In this document: in pieces, positions 50,085 to 60,457 of the stretch
Numbering within the stretch: position 1 is the stretch's first letter
Layout of the letters: each line of letters starts with the position of its first letter
DNA from: Amylostereum areolatum
Taxonomy: Eukaryota > Basidiomycota > Agaricomycetes > Russulales > Stereaceae
Reading direction: 5' to 3'
DNA: 64,000 nucleotides
Assembly (NCBI GenBank): GCA_012932865.1
Contig: SAXG01000064.1
Span: 196,952-260,951, forward strand
The notes under the pieces: generated by a model
What the model was told of the DNA's origin: nothing
What the model saw: only the letters and a program-made list of their open reading frames with translations
The model's database searches: none
Program-made: the position numbers and the translations under genes

Positions 50085-50393
50085 TTGCACTGGCCATGAT
50101 GCATGACGCGTTATATCAGGTGACTTGGAAGCCGGAGAGCCCTCCGCTCGCCGTGCTTTGCGCCGGCGCTGGCTGCCTCAAGCTCAGCCACCTCGCGCGC
50201 GGTGGCGTGGGAACTGACATTGTTTGCCAGCCATCCAGGAGAGTTGTCGCGGATTTAGAGTTGGTCGGGGTTTCAAGTTTCGGTCTGTTCCGTCGGTGAG
50301 TCGGTCCGGTCATCCATCCTCAGATATCATCTTTCCGTTCATTCTGAGATATATAGCGACAAACTCTCCTGGACGGCTGGTTAGGAGCCTGCT
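50085..50393. repeat. 310-bp repeat, copy 2
   Basis: Partner of 16070-16375. On the minus strand it contains a gene start, ATG GCC AGT GCA AGC GCC, whose last five bases (gcgcc) are the B target duplication. The second B element therefore inserted six codons into a coding sequence. The inner inverted-repeat hairpin is also present (about 50229-50385). Confidence 0.78.
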
Positions 50394-51290
50394 CCCAACC
50401 CCGCTCATGCAACTTCGTCGCATTTTTTTCTGCCTCTGGGATCCCAGCTACGACAGATATCAAGGCCGAACCGCCGTTACGTGGGTCATGTGTACAGAGC
50501 AATGTGTCCAGAGGATACTTATCTCACGTGAGTGAATTCCAGGTTTTCGACACTTCGTGAAAGTCCATGCCTTCAGCTTCATAGTCCACCGTTCACCGAG
50601 TCTTTCGTTGTATGCCCCTTCCGTGCATGGCCCTACTAGAAATAACGGAACACTTTTCTAAGGTTGATCTATACGAGATGTCACTGCCCAAAGCCTGAAG
50701 CGAAACGCGTCACTCGAGGAGCACATACCTCTTCTCAATCCCATAGGAAGAAGTCGTTCGAAGGCAATGGTCAGGTCGACGGCAATGGTCAAACGCGTGC
50801 ACGGGGCCTTTTTCAAGACGACGAAGGCGCCGATTCCAGAGTTCGTCCAAAGTACTCGATGGGGATTCGACATCCGACCTTCCCCTGGCGGTTCTTTCAA
50901 CTGGGCCCGAGATGACACCGGCGCTCGCAGAAATTGACGAGGGCGGTTACTTATCAATCCGTGCGTCAAGTGCTTCAGTGTGTCAGCATGAGCACAGATA
51001 TCTCCTACCCGCATTCCCCAGCGCTCTACACATGTAGAGAGTCCTTAACGCCGTGGCCGTTCATAAATCCCACATTGCGTCCTGCACATCGGCGGAAAGG
51101 ACGCGAGGAGGCGTGCCGTGCGGTTTACTAATGCCTCTATTGAACCTAAGTGATGCTACTTGGTGGGATCGCGACATCAATAGTCGACCGCTATAAAGGT
51201 GGCCGGTGAAGTCGAAACAAGGGGACAACACCTTCTTCCCTCTTCTTTCCTACCTAGTCTCTCCACCCCTCGGATCTTGAAACGGCTGCG
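50394..51290. other. Intergenic, nothing recognised
   Basis: No open frame with domain character. The last 100 bp are CT-rich and act as the likely promoter and 5' UTR of the dehydrogenase gene at 51291. Confidence 0.4.
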
Positions 51291-52391
51291 ATGGTGTCCA
51301 AAGTGTGGTTCAGTACGTCCTCTGGTCTCTGCGTCAATGTCGGTGCTCGTCTGGCTCACTTCGGCATGCTTTAGTTACTGGTGCGTCGACCGGCTTTGGT
51401 CGCGTCATGGCCGAGCAGGCACTCGCCAACGGCGACAACGTCGTCGCCACCCTCCGCAAACCCGCCATGCTCTCCGACCTGACCGCGCTCTACCCCCCCT
51501 CCCGCCTTCTCACCCTCAAGCTCGACGTGACCGTTCCCCAGGACGTCATCGACGGCTTCAAGGCGGCGGAGAAGGCGTTCGGGCGCATAGACGTCGTGTT
51601 TAACAACGCCGGGTTCGTGATATGTGGAGAGGTGGAGGGCACGCCGGAAGAGGAGATCCGTAGGATCTTCGAGACGAACTTCTTTGGGGCCGTCAGCGTG
51701 TCTAAGGAGGCAGTCCGGTTCTTCCGAGAGGTGAACCCGTCGGGCGCTGGGGGGCTCCTTCTACAAGTCTCGTCGCTCGTCGCGATATCCCCGTTCCCCG
51801 TTTCCTCGTTTTATTCTTCGACGTACGCGGTCCTCCTACTGCTCGCATCCCAATCGCTCACTCACGCTTTTCGTCATTCCTCACACAGCAAGGCGGGTGA
51901 GTGGCGATATATACCTACCATGGCATGTTTTTTTTTGTTGACATCCCATCTCGCGAAGCCTTCGACAGCTTCTCCGTCGCGTTCGCGCAGGAGCTCAACC
52001 CCAAATGGAACATCAAGGTCTTTCCTCCGTTGTACCTCCCCATCTGGTCCCAGCCACCTAACGTATGACGTCCAACTTTCAGGTGACCATCCTTTGCCCC
52101 GGGCCTTTCGCCACGAACGTCATGAACCCGGACAAGAACTTCTTCCTCCCTATCCACCCCGCGTACGACACCCCCGACAGTCCCGTGGTCTCCATTCGCC
52201 AACAGGTAGCAGCACACAACCCCGGCGGCGACACCGCGAAGGCGGTCAAGAAGATATACGAGCTCAGTGGGATGGAGAAGCCGCCGGGGCGGCTGTTCTT
52301 GGGCAAGCCCGCCAACGAACAGGCGCGGGCGGTGTTGAAGTCATTGAACGAGAATATTGACGAATACGAGGCGTGGTCGGAGGGGCTCTAG
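51291..52391 (+). CDS. Short-chain dehydrogenase/reductase (SDR family)
   Basis: NAD(P)-dependent oxidoreductase of the classical SDR type, 281 residues. Exons: 51291-51312, 51375-51822, 51889-51896, 51959-52017, 52083-52391; all introns are 62-66 nt with GT-AG ends. The product begins MVSKVWFITGASTGFG, a Rossmann TGxxxGxG cofactor loop at residues 9-15. NNAG follows near residue 90, a catalytic Ser region (VSSLVAIS) and the active-site YxxxK (FYSSTK), which is formed only when the 8-nt exon 51889-51896 is included. The C-terminus (CPGPFATNV, then an acidic helix) fits fungal SDRs related to 17-beta-HSD or oxidoreductase YusZ-like types. Substrate unknown. Start chosen because the upstream exon supplies the first beta strand. 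Confident of family, not of role. Confidence 0.92.
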
Positions 52392-52702
52392 CCGTGGCAG
52401 CTTCCTCTCCAAATTCTCCACCACGGAGTAAATAATAAGTCCGTTTCGCAAAGGATCCAGACTCCCTCCCACCTTCGACTTCGCGTCGTCGCCGATCCCA
52501 GCAGTCATACAAAAGGGATGCGTTGAAGTCTCTGCTAAGGTTCTTCCTTGGCGAGGTAATATTTGCTGGGATGTAGTCTGGAACGAATTTGAGACAGCAG
52601 ATGTCAATGTCGAAGAGTCTCGACACACAGTGCCCTCACCATCATATCCTAAATCCACCGGGGTAGCCATGATAGGACCTTTACATGGCGCTAGTATGGT
52701 CA
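52392..52702. other. Intergenic between dehydrogenase and tRNA gene
   Basis: Contains the dehydrogenase 3' UTR and the tRNA 5' flank. A minus-strand frame that crosses it (52341-52793) is the antisense of the tRNA and is not a gene. Confidence 0.5.
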
Positions 52703-52777
52703 GGGCGCATGGTGTAGTTGGTTTATCACGCTCGCTTAGCATGCGAGAGGTGTCTGGTTCAATTCCGGATGCGTCCA
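52703..52777 (+). tRNA. tRNA-Ala (anticodon AGC)
   Basis: Full cloverleaf by eye: acceptor stem GGGCGCA pairs with TGCGTCC (one G-T); D arm with an A-box (TGGTGTAGTTGG); anticodon stem CTCGC/GCGAG around loop TTAGCAT, anticodon AGC; T arm TCTGG/CCGGA with B-box GGTTCAATTCC; discriminator A. 75 nt, no intron, CCA not encoded. Decodes GCU/GCC after A-to-I editing. Confidence 0.95.
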
Positions 52778-52986
52778 TTTCCAGTGCCTGCATTATTTTT
52801 TTGATTCATCTCCAGAGTCCGCTGTCCAGATGGCAGAGTCCTCAGTAGACTGGCTTGCTTCGAGTTCGGTGCGTCCACACGTCGACAACTCGACATACTT
52901 GGTTCAACTCTGTCCGTTGACTCTTTAACTTCTCAGAGACCTCCAAAACATCGACGAACAACCCATAAAAGGCTTTGCCCTCTTTC

Positions 52987-53568
52987 TAGTGTTCAACAAA
53001 CTATAAAGTATACTTAAATATAATCATAATAATACGCAAAATTACCGTTAAATATGTGATCAGCCATAATCATAATTACTGGATATGATTAGATATGGGC
53101 TGCATAATATAATATATTTACTCATAGGTCATTGCAGCCAGATCACAGCTTACAAGAAGTGAATCCTTGGCCATATGTATGTTCTCTGAGGTTCATTATC
53201 CCCAATAGAGTCAGCAGACATCATATTGACATCAACTTTCTTGTGTTTACGCTCTAGATGACACCTCCAAGTCATCTTGGCATTTTCCGAAGCATGTCGA
53301 TGAGCTTGGGGAAGCCGTAGTGAGACCTTGTATACATGTAACATATCAGAAGTGGTGCTATCTAGTCCCATCCTGTCATTTCATCAATTGCACGTCCAGA
53401 AATATATCAGATTTTGAGTGACTCGGAGACAGAAAAAATGGGAGTAAATACAAAGTAAATACGATTAAATATGGACATGAATAAATATCCTCCTCTCCAT
53501 ATTCATAGTTTTTCGTATCAATTATAATACGGTCTCTCGAGATATTTACTTGTATTTGTTGAACACTA
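52987..53568. mobile_element. hAT-type non-autonomous DNA transposon (MITE), 582 bp
   Basis: Ends TAGTGTTCAACAAA... and ...TTTGTTGAACACTA form terminal inverted repeats of about 14-16 bp. An 8-bp duplication cctctttc sits on both sides (52979-52986 and 53569-53576). Length of duplication and TIR sequence are those of the hAT superfamily. The interior is AT-rich with TAATCATAA words. A short minus-strand frame (53150-53371) has a KMTWRCHLERKHK segment that could be a relic of a BED zinc finger, but no transposase is encoded. Confidence 0.9.
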
Positions 53569-53576
53569 CCTCTTTC

Positions 53577-53810
53577 TCACTCTCATCTCCGTCCAATGAA
53601 CTCGCGGAGGACAACGGCGACTCTCAACCGTCTTTCTCCACAACTTGGTGCTTATTAACAACAGCCATTGACAGCGCTCGGTATCCGCGAACCTCGTAAG
53701 CGCCAGCTCTCAGGGACGGACGGAAGAAATGGATCGTCGATGCTCCCCGTCTTGGTACGTACGCTTATTTTCGTTCTTGTGCACGGAACTCTGAGCGACG
53801 TGGCATCCCT
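53577..53810. other. Intergenic, resumes the repeat interrupted by the MITE
   Basis: Together with 52850-52978 this resembles 1300-1515 in short blocks. No gene seen. Confidence 0.35.
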
Positions 53811-54275
53811 CAGCCTCATAAATTTGACTCAACATGTTCCTATACATCTCGACCAACACAATATCGATGCTAGCTGCGAGTCTGCGACGAAGATTGAGGT
53901 GCGATTCATATGCACGACGCTCGGTGACTCGAAATTGACAAGATCGTCGTTAGCATGATTCCGACAATTTTTGCACAGCTCATTCCTTGGACATCAAAAC
54001 GACGGGGTACGTGTAAACTGGTGCCTCGAGTGTGATGCAACCTCGCTCCTGGAATCTCAAGGACGGGTACTTAGAAACCTTCGAGTGAAGAAAGCCCCGT
54101 AAGTCTCCTTCTGCACATACGTGAACGCGAGCTGACTGGGGGACGTGTATTTAGCTCCGTCGTCGCGGCGAGGCAGAGGATCTCCGTGTCCTTGCGCGTC
54201 TGCTCCAAAATTTCAGCGTTCGCGGATATGATTCCGAGCCATCTGACTGACGTACATTTTTGTAAAACGTGTCCG
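53811..54275 (-). pseudogene. Broken tandem duplicate of the 3' end of the adjacent GNAT gene
   Basis: About 465 bp that repeat the last exons and 3' flank of the GNAT gene next door (54276-54680). On the minus strand the exon 7 equivalent (QTRKDTEILCLAATTELN) and the last exon equivalent (VSKYPSLRFQERG... to a stop) are still readable. The donor between them has changed from AAC-GTACG to AAT-ACACG and no longer splices normally. The first five exons are absent. Similar words at 53814 and 54279 (CCTCATAAATTTGACTCAAC) mark the duplication ends. Confidence 0.8.
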
Positions 54276-54397
54276 TGCAACCTCATAAATTTGACTCAAC
54301 ATGTACCTCCATCTCTCACACAGCACGATCTCGATACAAGCTGTGACGACGATTGAGGTACGATTCATATACATCACACTCGATAGCTCTCAGCTCA

Positions 54398-55432
54398 TTA
54401 CTTGGACATCCAAACGACAGGGTACGTGTAGATGGGGGCTTCGAGCGTGATACGACCTCTCTCTTTGAACCCCAGGGACAGGTACTTGGAAACCTTCAGC
54501 GAAGAAATCCCAGTAAGTCTCCTTCTGCACATAACTGGAATCGGACGCGTACGTTTAGCTCCGTCGTCGTGGCGAGGCAGAGGATCTCCGTGCTCTTGCG
54601 CGTCTGCTTCAACGCGTCAACGTTTGAGGGCATCCGGTCCATCTGACTGACGCACGTTTTTGTAGAAGGTGTCCATAAAAAAGGTGGCAAATCCTTGGTT
54701 TTGATGCGCAGGATCGGTGACGATAAGGCTGCAGTACCAAGTTCTGGCTTCCTCCTGTGACGTGCACTCGACGTCAGCAGGGGCCGAAGCTCATTCTGCA
54801 ACCTGTCCACGCACCTCTGGAGTATAGAAGGTGCGCCGCCACTTGGCCATGGTCGGCATGTACTAAGGGTATGAACGATCAGAACATACTTAGGAACAAC
54901 GCGATGGCCGAGAATACGGACCGTATGAGTCCACCAGTCCTTCGTTTCCGGTGAGAGTTTCTTGAAAACTTCATTAAACCCAAGCCCCCTCTGCGCCTCG
55001 CTGCATAGACACGCGTTGTCGCTGTAACACGGTCGAAAGGCGAGCTGCCGGGGGGGGACTCACGTGCCAAACATTCGGTTAGGAGACCGGAACCACAAGG
55101 CGAGGGTCACGATTTTGGCCTCGTCCTCGACAACGTAGACCTCGCCTTCTAGGAACGAGGCGCGAATCATAGCAGTGAAGAAATCCTTAGAGAGGGAAAC
55201 ATCCCCGCCAAGCAACGAGCTTGTAGCAGGATCTACAGTGCTGTTCATTTGGCAGACTGTCGGCCGCAGAGGTATCGTCACATACCTCCGTCCATGGCGC
55301 GGGCGGTCAACGCCGCGAGCTCAGCGAGTTGAGAGGCTAGATGGCGATGCTCGTCGTCAGCGACCTATGACACAAGGTGAAATGCTACACACAAGTTGGT
55401 GCCGTGATGCGTTTCACGGATGGGTTATGCAT
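54398..55432 (-). CDS. GNAT-family N-acetyltransferase, paralogue 1
   Basis: Acyl-CoA-dependent N-acyltransferase of the GNAT fold, 211 residues in eight exons: 55393-55432, 55286-55336, 55064-55232, 54922-55000, 54815-54862, 54656-54754, 54553-54606, 54398-54493. All junctions keep frame. Residues 17-30 form a helix (ELAALTARAMDGD). A strand region follows (VYVVEDEAKIVTLALWF). The acetyl-CoA-binding motif A appears as DPAHQNQGFATFFM (Q-N-Q-G-F-A). The motif B-like end is LNVSKYLSLGFKERG, with the usual Asn, Tyr and Gly-Phe. Exon structure matches paralogue 2 at 61966-62984, including identical 169-, 51- and 48-nt exons. Small-molecule or peptide substrate unknown. The closest neighbour is its own broken duplicate. 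Confidence 0.88.
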
Positions 55433-56143
55433 GTTCGTAGTCGTAAGTGTCTGTTGGGGTCCTAGAGATAGCAGCTCCTGCGGATGGGAGGTTTGGGGAT
55501 GTGACCATATCCTGGGGCACGCTGCGAGCCAGGTCTACCCTTCCGTTCGGTGATATATCTGGAGGCCGCCACGAAGCACTGTCTTCATAGCCCCGTGCAC
55601 CGTGTCGAGCGTCCATTGCTGTGTTTGTTTTGTCTTCCATTCTCTCTTACGCCTTCGTGGTCCCGACTTGATGCTGATGGAAAGTTGATGATCTTAGAAG
55701 CATCGTGAGAAGGATTCTGCCCTGGTATAGTAGAGTATGGTGCGTCACTTTACTTTCCAGGCCCGTGGCGAGCTTCTACTGAGCCTAGTTTTCATCAGAA
55801 TCTCACAGACTTCTGCTTCGTCCATTCCAGTCCCAATCTGCTGGTAAGTTTCAAGTTTGTGGAGGCAAGGGGAGAGCCTCGAAATGGTCCCTCGGGCGTG
55901 GTGCGGCCGCTCGTAAGTGATCCAGGACCTTGGGCCCTTATCGATATAACATTCGCACGGAAGGGACGGCAGATGCTGACAGAACCTCTATGCCTTTCCT
56001 AAACTTCCTAGGGTAATTTATCGTTGCTATCTACTAGGATAATCGCCTCACAACAGTACCACGTCCTCCAAACTTCAATTTTCACCCCGAACATCACACC
56101 CACAGACTTTGGGCGACATCTACACGCGGAAGCGAGCTGTAAT
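55433..56143. other. Intergenic between divergent genes
   Basis: Shared 5' region of the GNAT gene (minus) and the But2-like gene (plus). Short frames here lack domains. Confidence 0.45.
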
Positions 56144-57168
56144 ATGGGAGGTGTCTTCGTCCATCGCAACGAATACGAGCTGGTCACTCAGGATGAGTCG
56201 GAACCTCCCGTCGATTCTGCCTCGTCACTCGGTTGAGTCGTTGTTTCCCTTCTTTTTTTTAATGCCGCTGACATCTAACAGGGGGCCACAACCAATTCCT
56301 CGCGCTCAACCTCGACAAGCTCGTGAAATGGGCGATGTACATCATTTCCCTCTGCGTTGTCCTCAATGCGATCGTCCTCTTCTTCGTATTCTACAAAGGG
56401 GGTGATCCCGAAATCGTCATGCTCCAGTCTGACATGAACCAGCTCGCTTGGCGCAGCTCATACATCGGCCTCGACGCTCTCTATCGCGACCTTTCATTTC
56501 CTAGGCCTGTCCGCCCCTCGATCGTCAACCATGCTCGATCGGTTGCGCAGGTGTCGTCTGTACATCGCAGGGAAGTCTTCCCCGTCAAATCCAGGTACAA
56601 ACTCGTCCCGCCAAAGGTCGGTTACGCTTTGGTTAACGAGAGACGTTTACTGGTGACGTCTGAGGTGAGCATAACTATGCTCGAGTCTTAGATCCGTCGT
56701 CCGCCTTCATGTTGCTCACGCCGTTGAAGGTCTCGACGATTGCGCAATTCCGTGTCCTCGACTGGGGGATGGAAAACTGCACCGTAGACGTTGATATTCC
56801 TCAACACTCAACCGACGCTACGGTGATCAACGCAATTGATGACCCAACCGTCGTCGAGATATGGTCCCTTGAGGCTAATACAGAAATCAATCCGGCAACG
56901 CTGTCGTGGTCCACAAAGCCGAGGCGCGGCGAGCTTATTGGAAAACTCGAGGTGTCATCGGGAACAAGCTCCAGGACTGCGAGTTTTGCATGCTCGACGC
57001 TCTCGTCCCAAACAATCGAGATCGCGTGTTCTAGTACGCAATGTGCATTAGACGTTTTGCACACAGGCTTCACCCCCGGAGGTGAGTGTTGCATCCCGGT
57101 TAGCTGTATGGATCCTTACCTGTCGCAAAATCTCAGGTTTTTACATACGGCAATGGCCCTCTGTGTAA
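56144..57168 (+). CDS. Single-pass membrane protein, But2-like C-terminal domain type
   Basis: 284 residues in four exons: 56144-56231, 56282-56664, 56730-57081, 57137-57168. A polar N-terminus with YELVTQDE is followed by one membrane helix (about residues 45-67, WAMYIISLCVVLNAIVLFF). Then come the conserved RSSYIGLDALYRD block, a linker, and a beta-rich domain that starts TIAQFRVLDWGMENC and ends FYIRQWPSV. This layout is common in agaricomycete proteins annotated as ubiquitin-binding But2 C-terminal-like, usually type II membrane or secreted. Biochemical function is not established. Splice sites are all GT-AG and the last exon is only 32 nt, but it restores the family's terminal strand. 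Confidence 0.8.
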
Positions 57169-57437
57169 CGAAGGTGTAAGATTCAATATGTGTTTACTTA
57201 CAGAAGGGTCAAAGGATACTGTTACAATGGCGATCGTCGGCCGGGGTTTGCTACACGTTAGAATAACGATGACAGAGATCCGAAATGCGAAAAAAGATGT
57301 GTTGTATCGTAACGATATTTGGGGGAGAGGGGGTGGAAAACTATGACGGATCGAAACGGCGACAGTTCGGGAGGGATATCATCGAAGTAGCTTAGTCGAG
57401 GCATTGATTCAAGTAGCAGCAACTAGTGAGAGATGAA

Positions 57438-58197
57438 TTAGACAGGAAAAAGCGGAGGAGTCAAACGGTGAGGAAACTCGCCTGAGCCCCCATTGCGCAC
57501 GTCGGATTTCACCCACCGAATCCAGTTGTATCCGACATTGTCGTAGATCGCATCCCAATCCCTGCAGACCCGAGTCTCCATTGCACGTTCCTCGGTGAAG
57601 TTTCGGCGGGTGAAATCCCCGTGCTCGATCGTCTGGTCGGCGCGACAGAGCGCAAGCTGCCGCAGATAGTTGATACAGTGTTGTAGGTGCCCCCAGTTGG
57701 GTTCCGGCTCGGTGTAGGCATCATGGAAGGTGCGAATGCAATGGGATTCGTGGAACATGGCGACAACGAAGACACGGGAATTGGGCCCCAATACCACGCC
57801 GCCACTTCCAAGCGGCGACATTTGGAGCCATTCTTGCAATGCGTTCGGGTCAAGGGAAAAGTGAACGCTCTCTTCGAACGATGCTTGAATGAGGGAGAGT
57901 GTTTCGGGCCTCGTTGGAAGGTCGTTTAGCGGGAGGAAGATGGGGATATCGCTCCCTTCAAAGGCTGGTAATTGTAAGCGAGGGGATTTTTGTTGGATAA
58001 CTTAGGTGAGACGTACATGGGGTGTAGGTGCTATGTTGCGTATTGGCGATAAACGGTGTCGATGTGTATCGACCACCAGTGCCGAGGACGAGGAAAAGCG
58101 AGATGGTGAGAATCACCGACGTAATGCACGTGACGAAGATGAACATCGCGGTAATGCAGTCACCGCGACGACGTTTTTTGTTATCGAACACCATCAT
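57438..58197 (-). CDS. UstYa-like (DUF3328) oxidase-type protein 1
   Basis: 235 residues, exons 58017-58197 and 57438-57964, one 52-nt intron. A cytoplasmic basic start (MMVFDNKKRRRGD) leads into a membrane helix (about residues 16-40). The luminal domain carries both hallmark motifs of the UstYa family, FHESHC and QHCINYLRQLALC, followed by a conserved CRDWDAIYD. UstYa proteins of ustiloxin-type pathways oxidise and cyclise ribosomally made peptides, and related ones act in other fungal pathways; copper or similar redox chemistry at the HxxHC motifs is assumed for the family. It is divergently arranged with a second UstYa-like gene 436 bp away, so the two may share a promoter. Confidence 0.9.
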
Positions 58198-58633
58198 AGT
58201 AAAGGCTCACCGCGCTAGACGGTGAGAGCAGGTGAGTAGGACGTTCTTCAATCAACGCGCATTCTGCGCCTTCATGAAGCAGCTCTTATCGCGTGCAGTT
58301 GGCATCCCACATGACTGACTTAGAGGCACCAGGCATGATGTACGAGGAGTCGAGGACTCGTCCGCATCCCGACCACCAGCTCAGCTGGGGTCTCTTCTCA
58401 CGTTCTCCTTGAAACAGATCCTTATCTAACAAATGGAAGCTGTTTTGTTCTGCCTGAAGTCTGATGAACAAGATCTCTTCCTTTCTTCGCATAATGCACC
58501 GCGTGCGACTCCGATGTGAGTCTATCTGATTCTCTACCGACTGTTCGCACATTCAACTCAAGTTCTAGATCGCAAAAATATCTTCTTTTTAACGCGGGAC
58601 TGGAATGCATTGGCGGCAAAAATCCGCATTCTC
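58198..58633. promoter_or_regulatory. Bidirectional intergenic region between two UstYa-like genes
   Basis: 436 bp between two divergent start codons. No specific operator could be recognised. A shared promoter is inferred from the arrangement. Confidence 0.4.
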
Positions 58634-59261
58634 ATGGATTCTCCAAGGCGTCGTTACCTCTTCGCGTTCATGCTCATAGGAGCGGTCACGCTTCAGTTTG
58701 CTCTGTTTGTCATGGTGAAGAACACTCGGATGCAGCGAGGAGGGAGAGTCAAGCACGTCGATGGTGAGTAGCGAGTGCGCTGTGACTCCACCATCCTTAA
58801 CCAGGGTCTCCCTTTTTTCAGACTACGATCGAGTCCTCGGCTCCCATTTTGATTCTCTCTTAGGAGTCGGAGACCTTCCTGCCGTCCGCATGCTCATCGA
58901 AAACTCGGCCCATTACCAGATCGACGCAACCTCGGACAAGGAATGGGAGTCCCTCATTCCAGGCGATGGGATTCTTCACGACGGCGACGGGGGCTTGTTC
59001 AGCATCGCCATGTTCCACCAACTCCGGTGTCTGAACATAATTCGTCACGATCTCGTCCGAATTCGCGAGGGCGCAAACGCTACGGAGCAATACTCATCGC
59101 TAAGCAGGCACTGCTTGAACTACCTGCGACAGATCGCACTCTGCCACAGTGACATGCACCTCGAACCCGTCGCAGAGTCAAGCGACATTCCGGACCCACA
59201 GGTGTATGTGTGTCGAGATGGGGGTGCTATCTACAGCGCCGTTGCACAAGCTCAGCTGTAG
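58634..59261 (+). CDS. UstYa-like (DUF3328) oxidase-type protein 2
   Basis: 189 residues, exons 58634-58763 and 58822-59261. A short basic N-terminus (MDSPRRRY) and a membrane helix (residues 8-28) precede the luminal domain, which has FHQLRC and RHCLNYLRQIALC, then CRDGGAIYS at the C-terminus. The first motif is HxxxC rather than HxxHC, so one metal ligand of the classical pair differs from protein 1. It is smaller than protein 1 and lacks the C-terminal extension. A partnership with protein 1, as in UstYa/UstYb pairs, is plausible from the arrangement. Confidence 0.88.
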
Positions 59262-59343
59262 AGTACCGCTCATGATGTGTTCTTGTCCACCTGCATCTTT
59301 CCTCCGTGTCCATATTTGGCTCACCGTTTGTTACTAATATGTC

Positions 59344-59820
59344 ATGGCTGACGGAGGGTGTACACAGATAGAGTTTCTCGTCACACCCTTTTGGACGTTT
59401 CTTTCGTGTTCTGTTGTCGTCTCTTCTCCTGGATTTATGAACCTTAGTTCCGAAGACCCGGACACCGATTTGACGGCCTGCATTCTGAAGCATCACCGTC
59501 TCTCGATACCCAGGCCTTCGCCCACGAGGTGTACGCCGCTCTCCTTAAGAACGGGACCCTTCCTTTCCAGCGCCACACTCCATCGCACCTGTTCCACAAT
59601 GCTTCAATGCGCCATCCTCCTCGCTGTCTTCACTCTCTCCGCCGTGTTCTCTACGGTCTTCGTGGGGAGCACCATTATTCCAGTTGATCCCGAAGACGGT
59701 AAGCACCGATTTTATCGACACGAGTCTCTTACACGGGACTTACGCATCTCCTGCCGATCAGCTGCCTCGATATCTGAAATAAAAGGGCCAGAGCCGAATG
59801 TGTACTTCGGTAACTGAAAA
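59344..59820 (+). pseudogene. Possible gene fragment with hydrophobic leader
   Basis: An ATG at 59599 opens a hydrophobic segment (MLQCAILLAVFTLSAVFSTV) followed by IIPVDPEDG and a donor GTAAGC. This resembles the membrane exon of UstYa-like genes, but no following exon with the HxxHC motifs exists before 60457. It could be a dead third copy. Evidence is weak. Confidence 0.25.
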
Positions 59821-60457
59821 ATAATAATTGAACAATATCCACTGGTACTGTACGCATGTATCATCCCTTCCAGATGTACAATGACGTGCTAATGGTTTTC
59901 CTTTACCACAGATCTCAAATCAACGCACAATAAAGTCTCCCGAGATAGCTAGCGTCGAGTTGTACTTAGGGTTGAGAATGGGGATTGTGCTATGTAACTA
60001 GGGCTCCCGCAGACAACTTCTCAAGTACGAACAACGAGCCGGAAAAATGCGACTTCAATCTGGGATTTCCCCTTGGTGCGCTGGCCGCTGGTCGGTACAG
60101 CACGGTCTGGGAAGATCAAGGGAGCAGATGTTGCCAACTCTCCGTATCGCGTACGTACTGAGGAAAATGCGCATAGAAAGACCATTTTGTTGAAAACGGT
60201 CACTGAGTGCGCCTCCACGGATGGTTGATGATCGATGATCGATATCGATGACCCATGCGCATGGACCGTCCAATCATCATTCCTATCTCCAGGAGTGAGC
60301 CCGCTTCCCGCACCAGGTCCATCTATCACCGTCACCGGCGCTCAACTTATACGATCAAACTGGGCAGATGTGCGTATGATAAGTACATCTTGACCGGACT
60401 CAGCGCCAGTGGAAGTCCCCGTCAACTTTCTCTTCCTGCGCCTCTGTACAGGCAATC
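59821..60457. other. Intergenic, nothing recognised
   Basis: No domain-bearing frame on either strand. Includes the upstream region of the seven-helix protein gene. Confidence 0.4.

Noticed and set aside
52341..52793. 150-codon minus-strand frame over the tRNA region
   Set aside because: Its N-terminal part is the antisense translation of tRNA-Ala; there is no splice or domain support.
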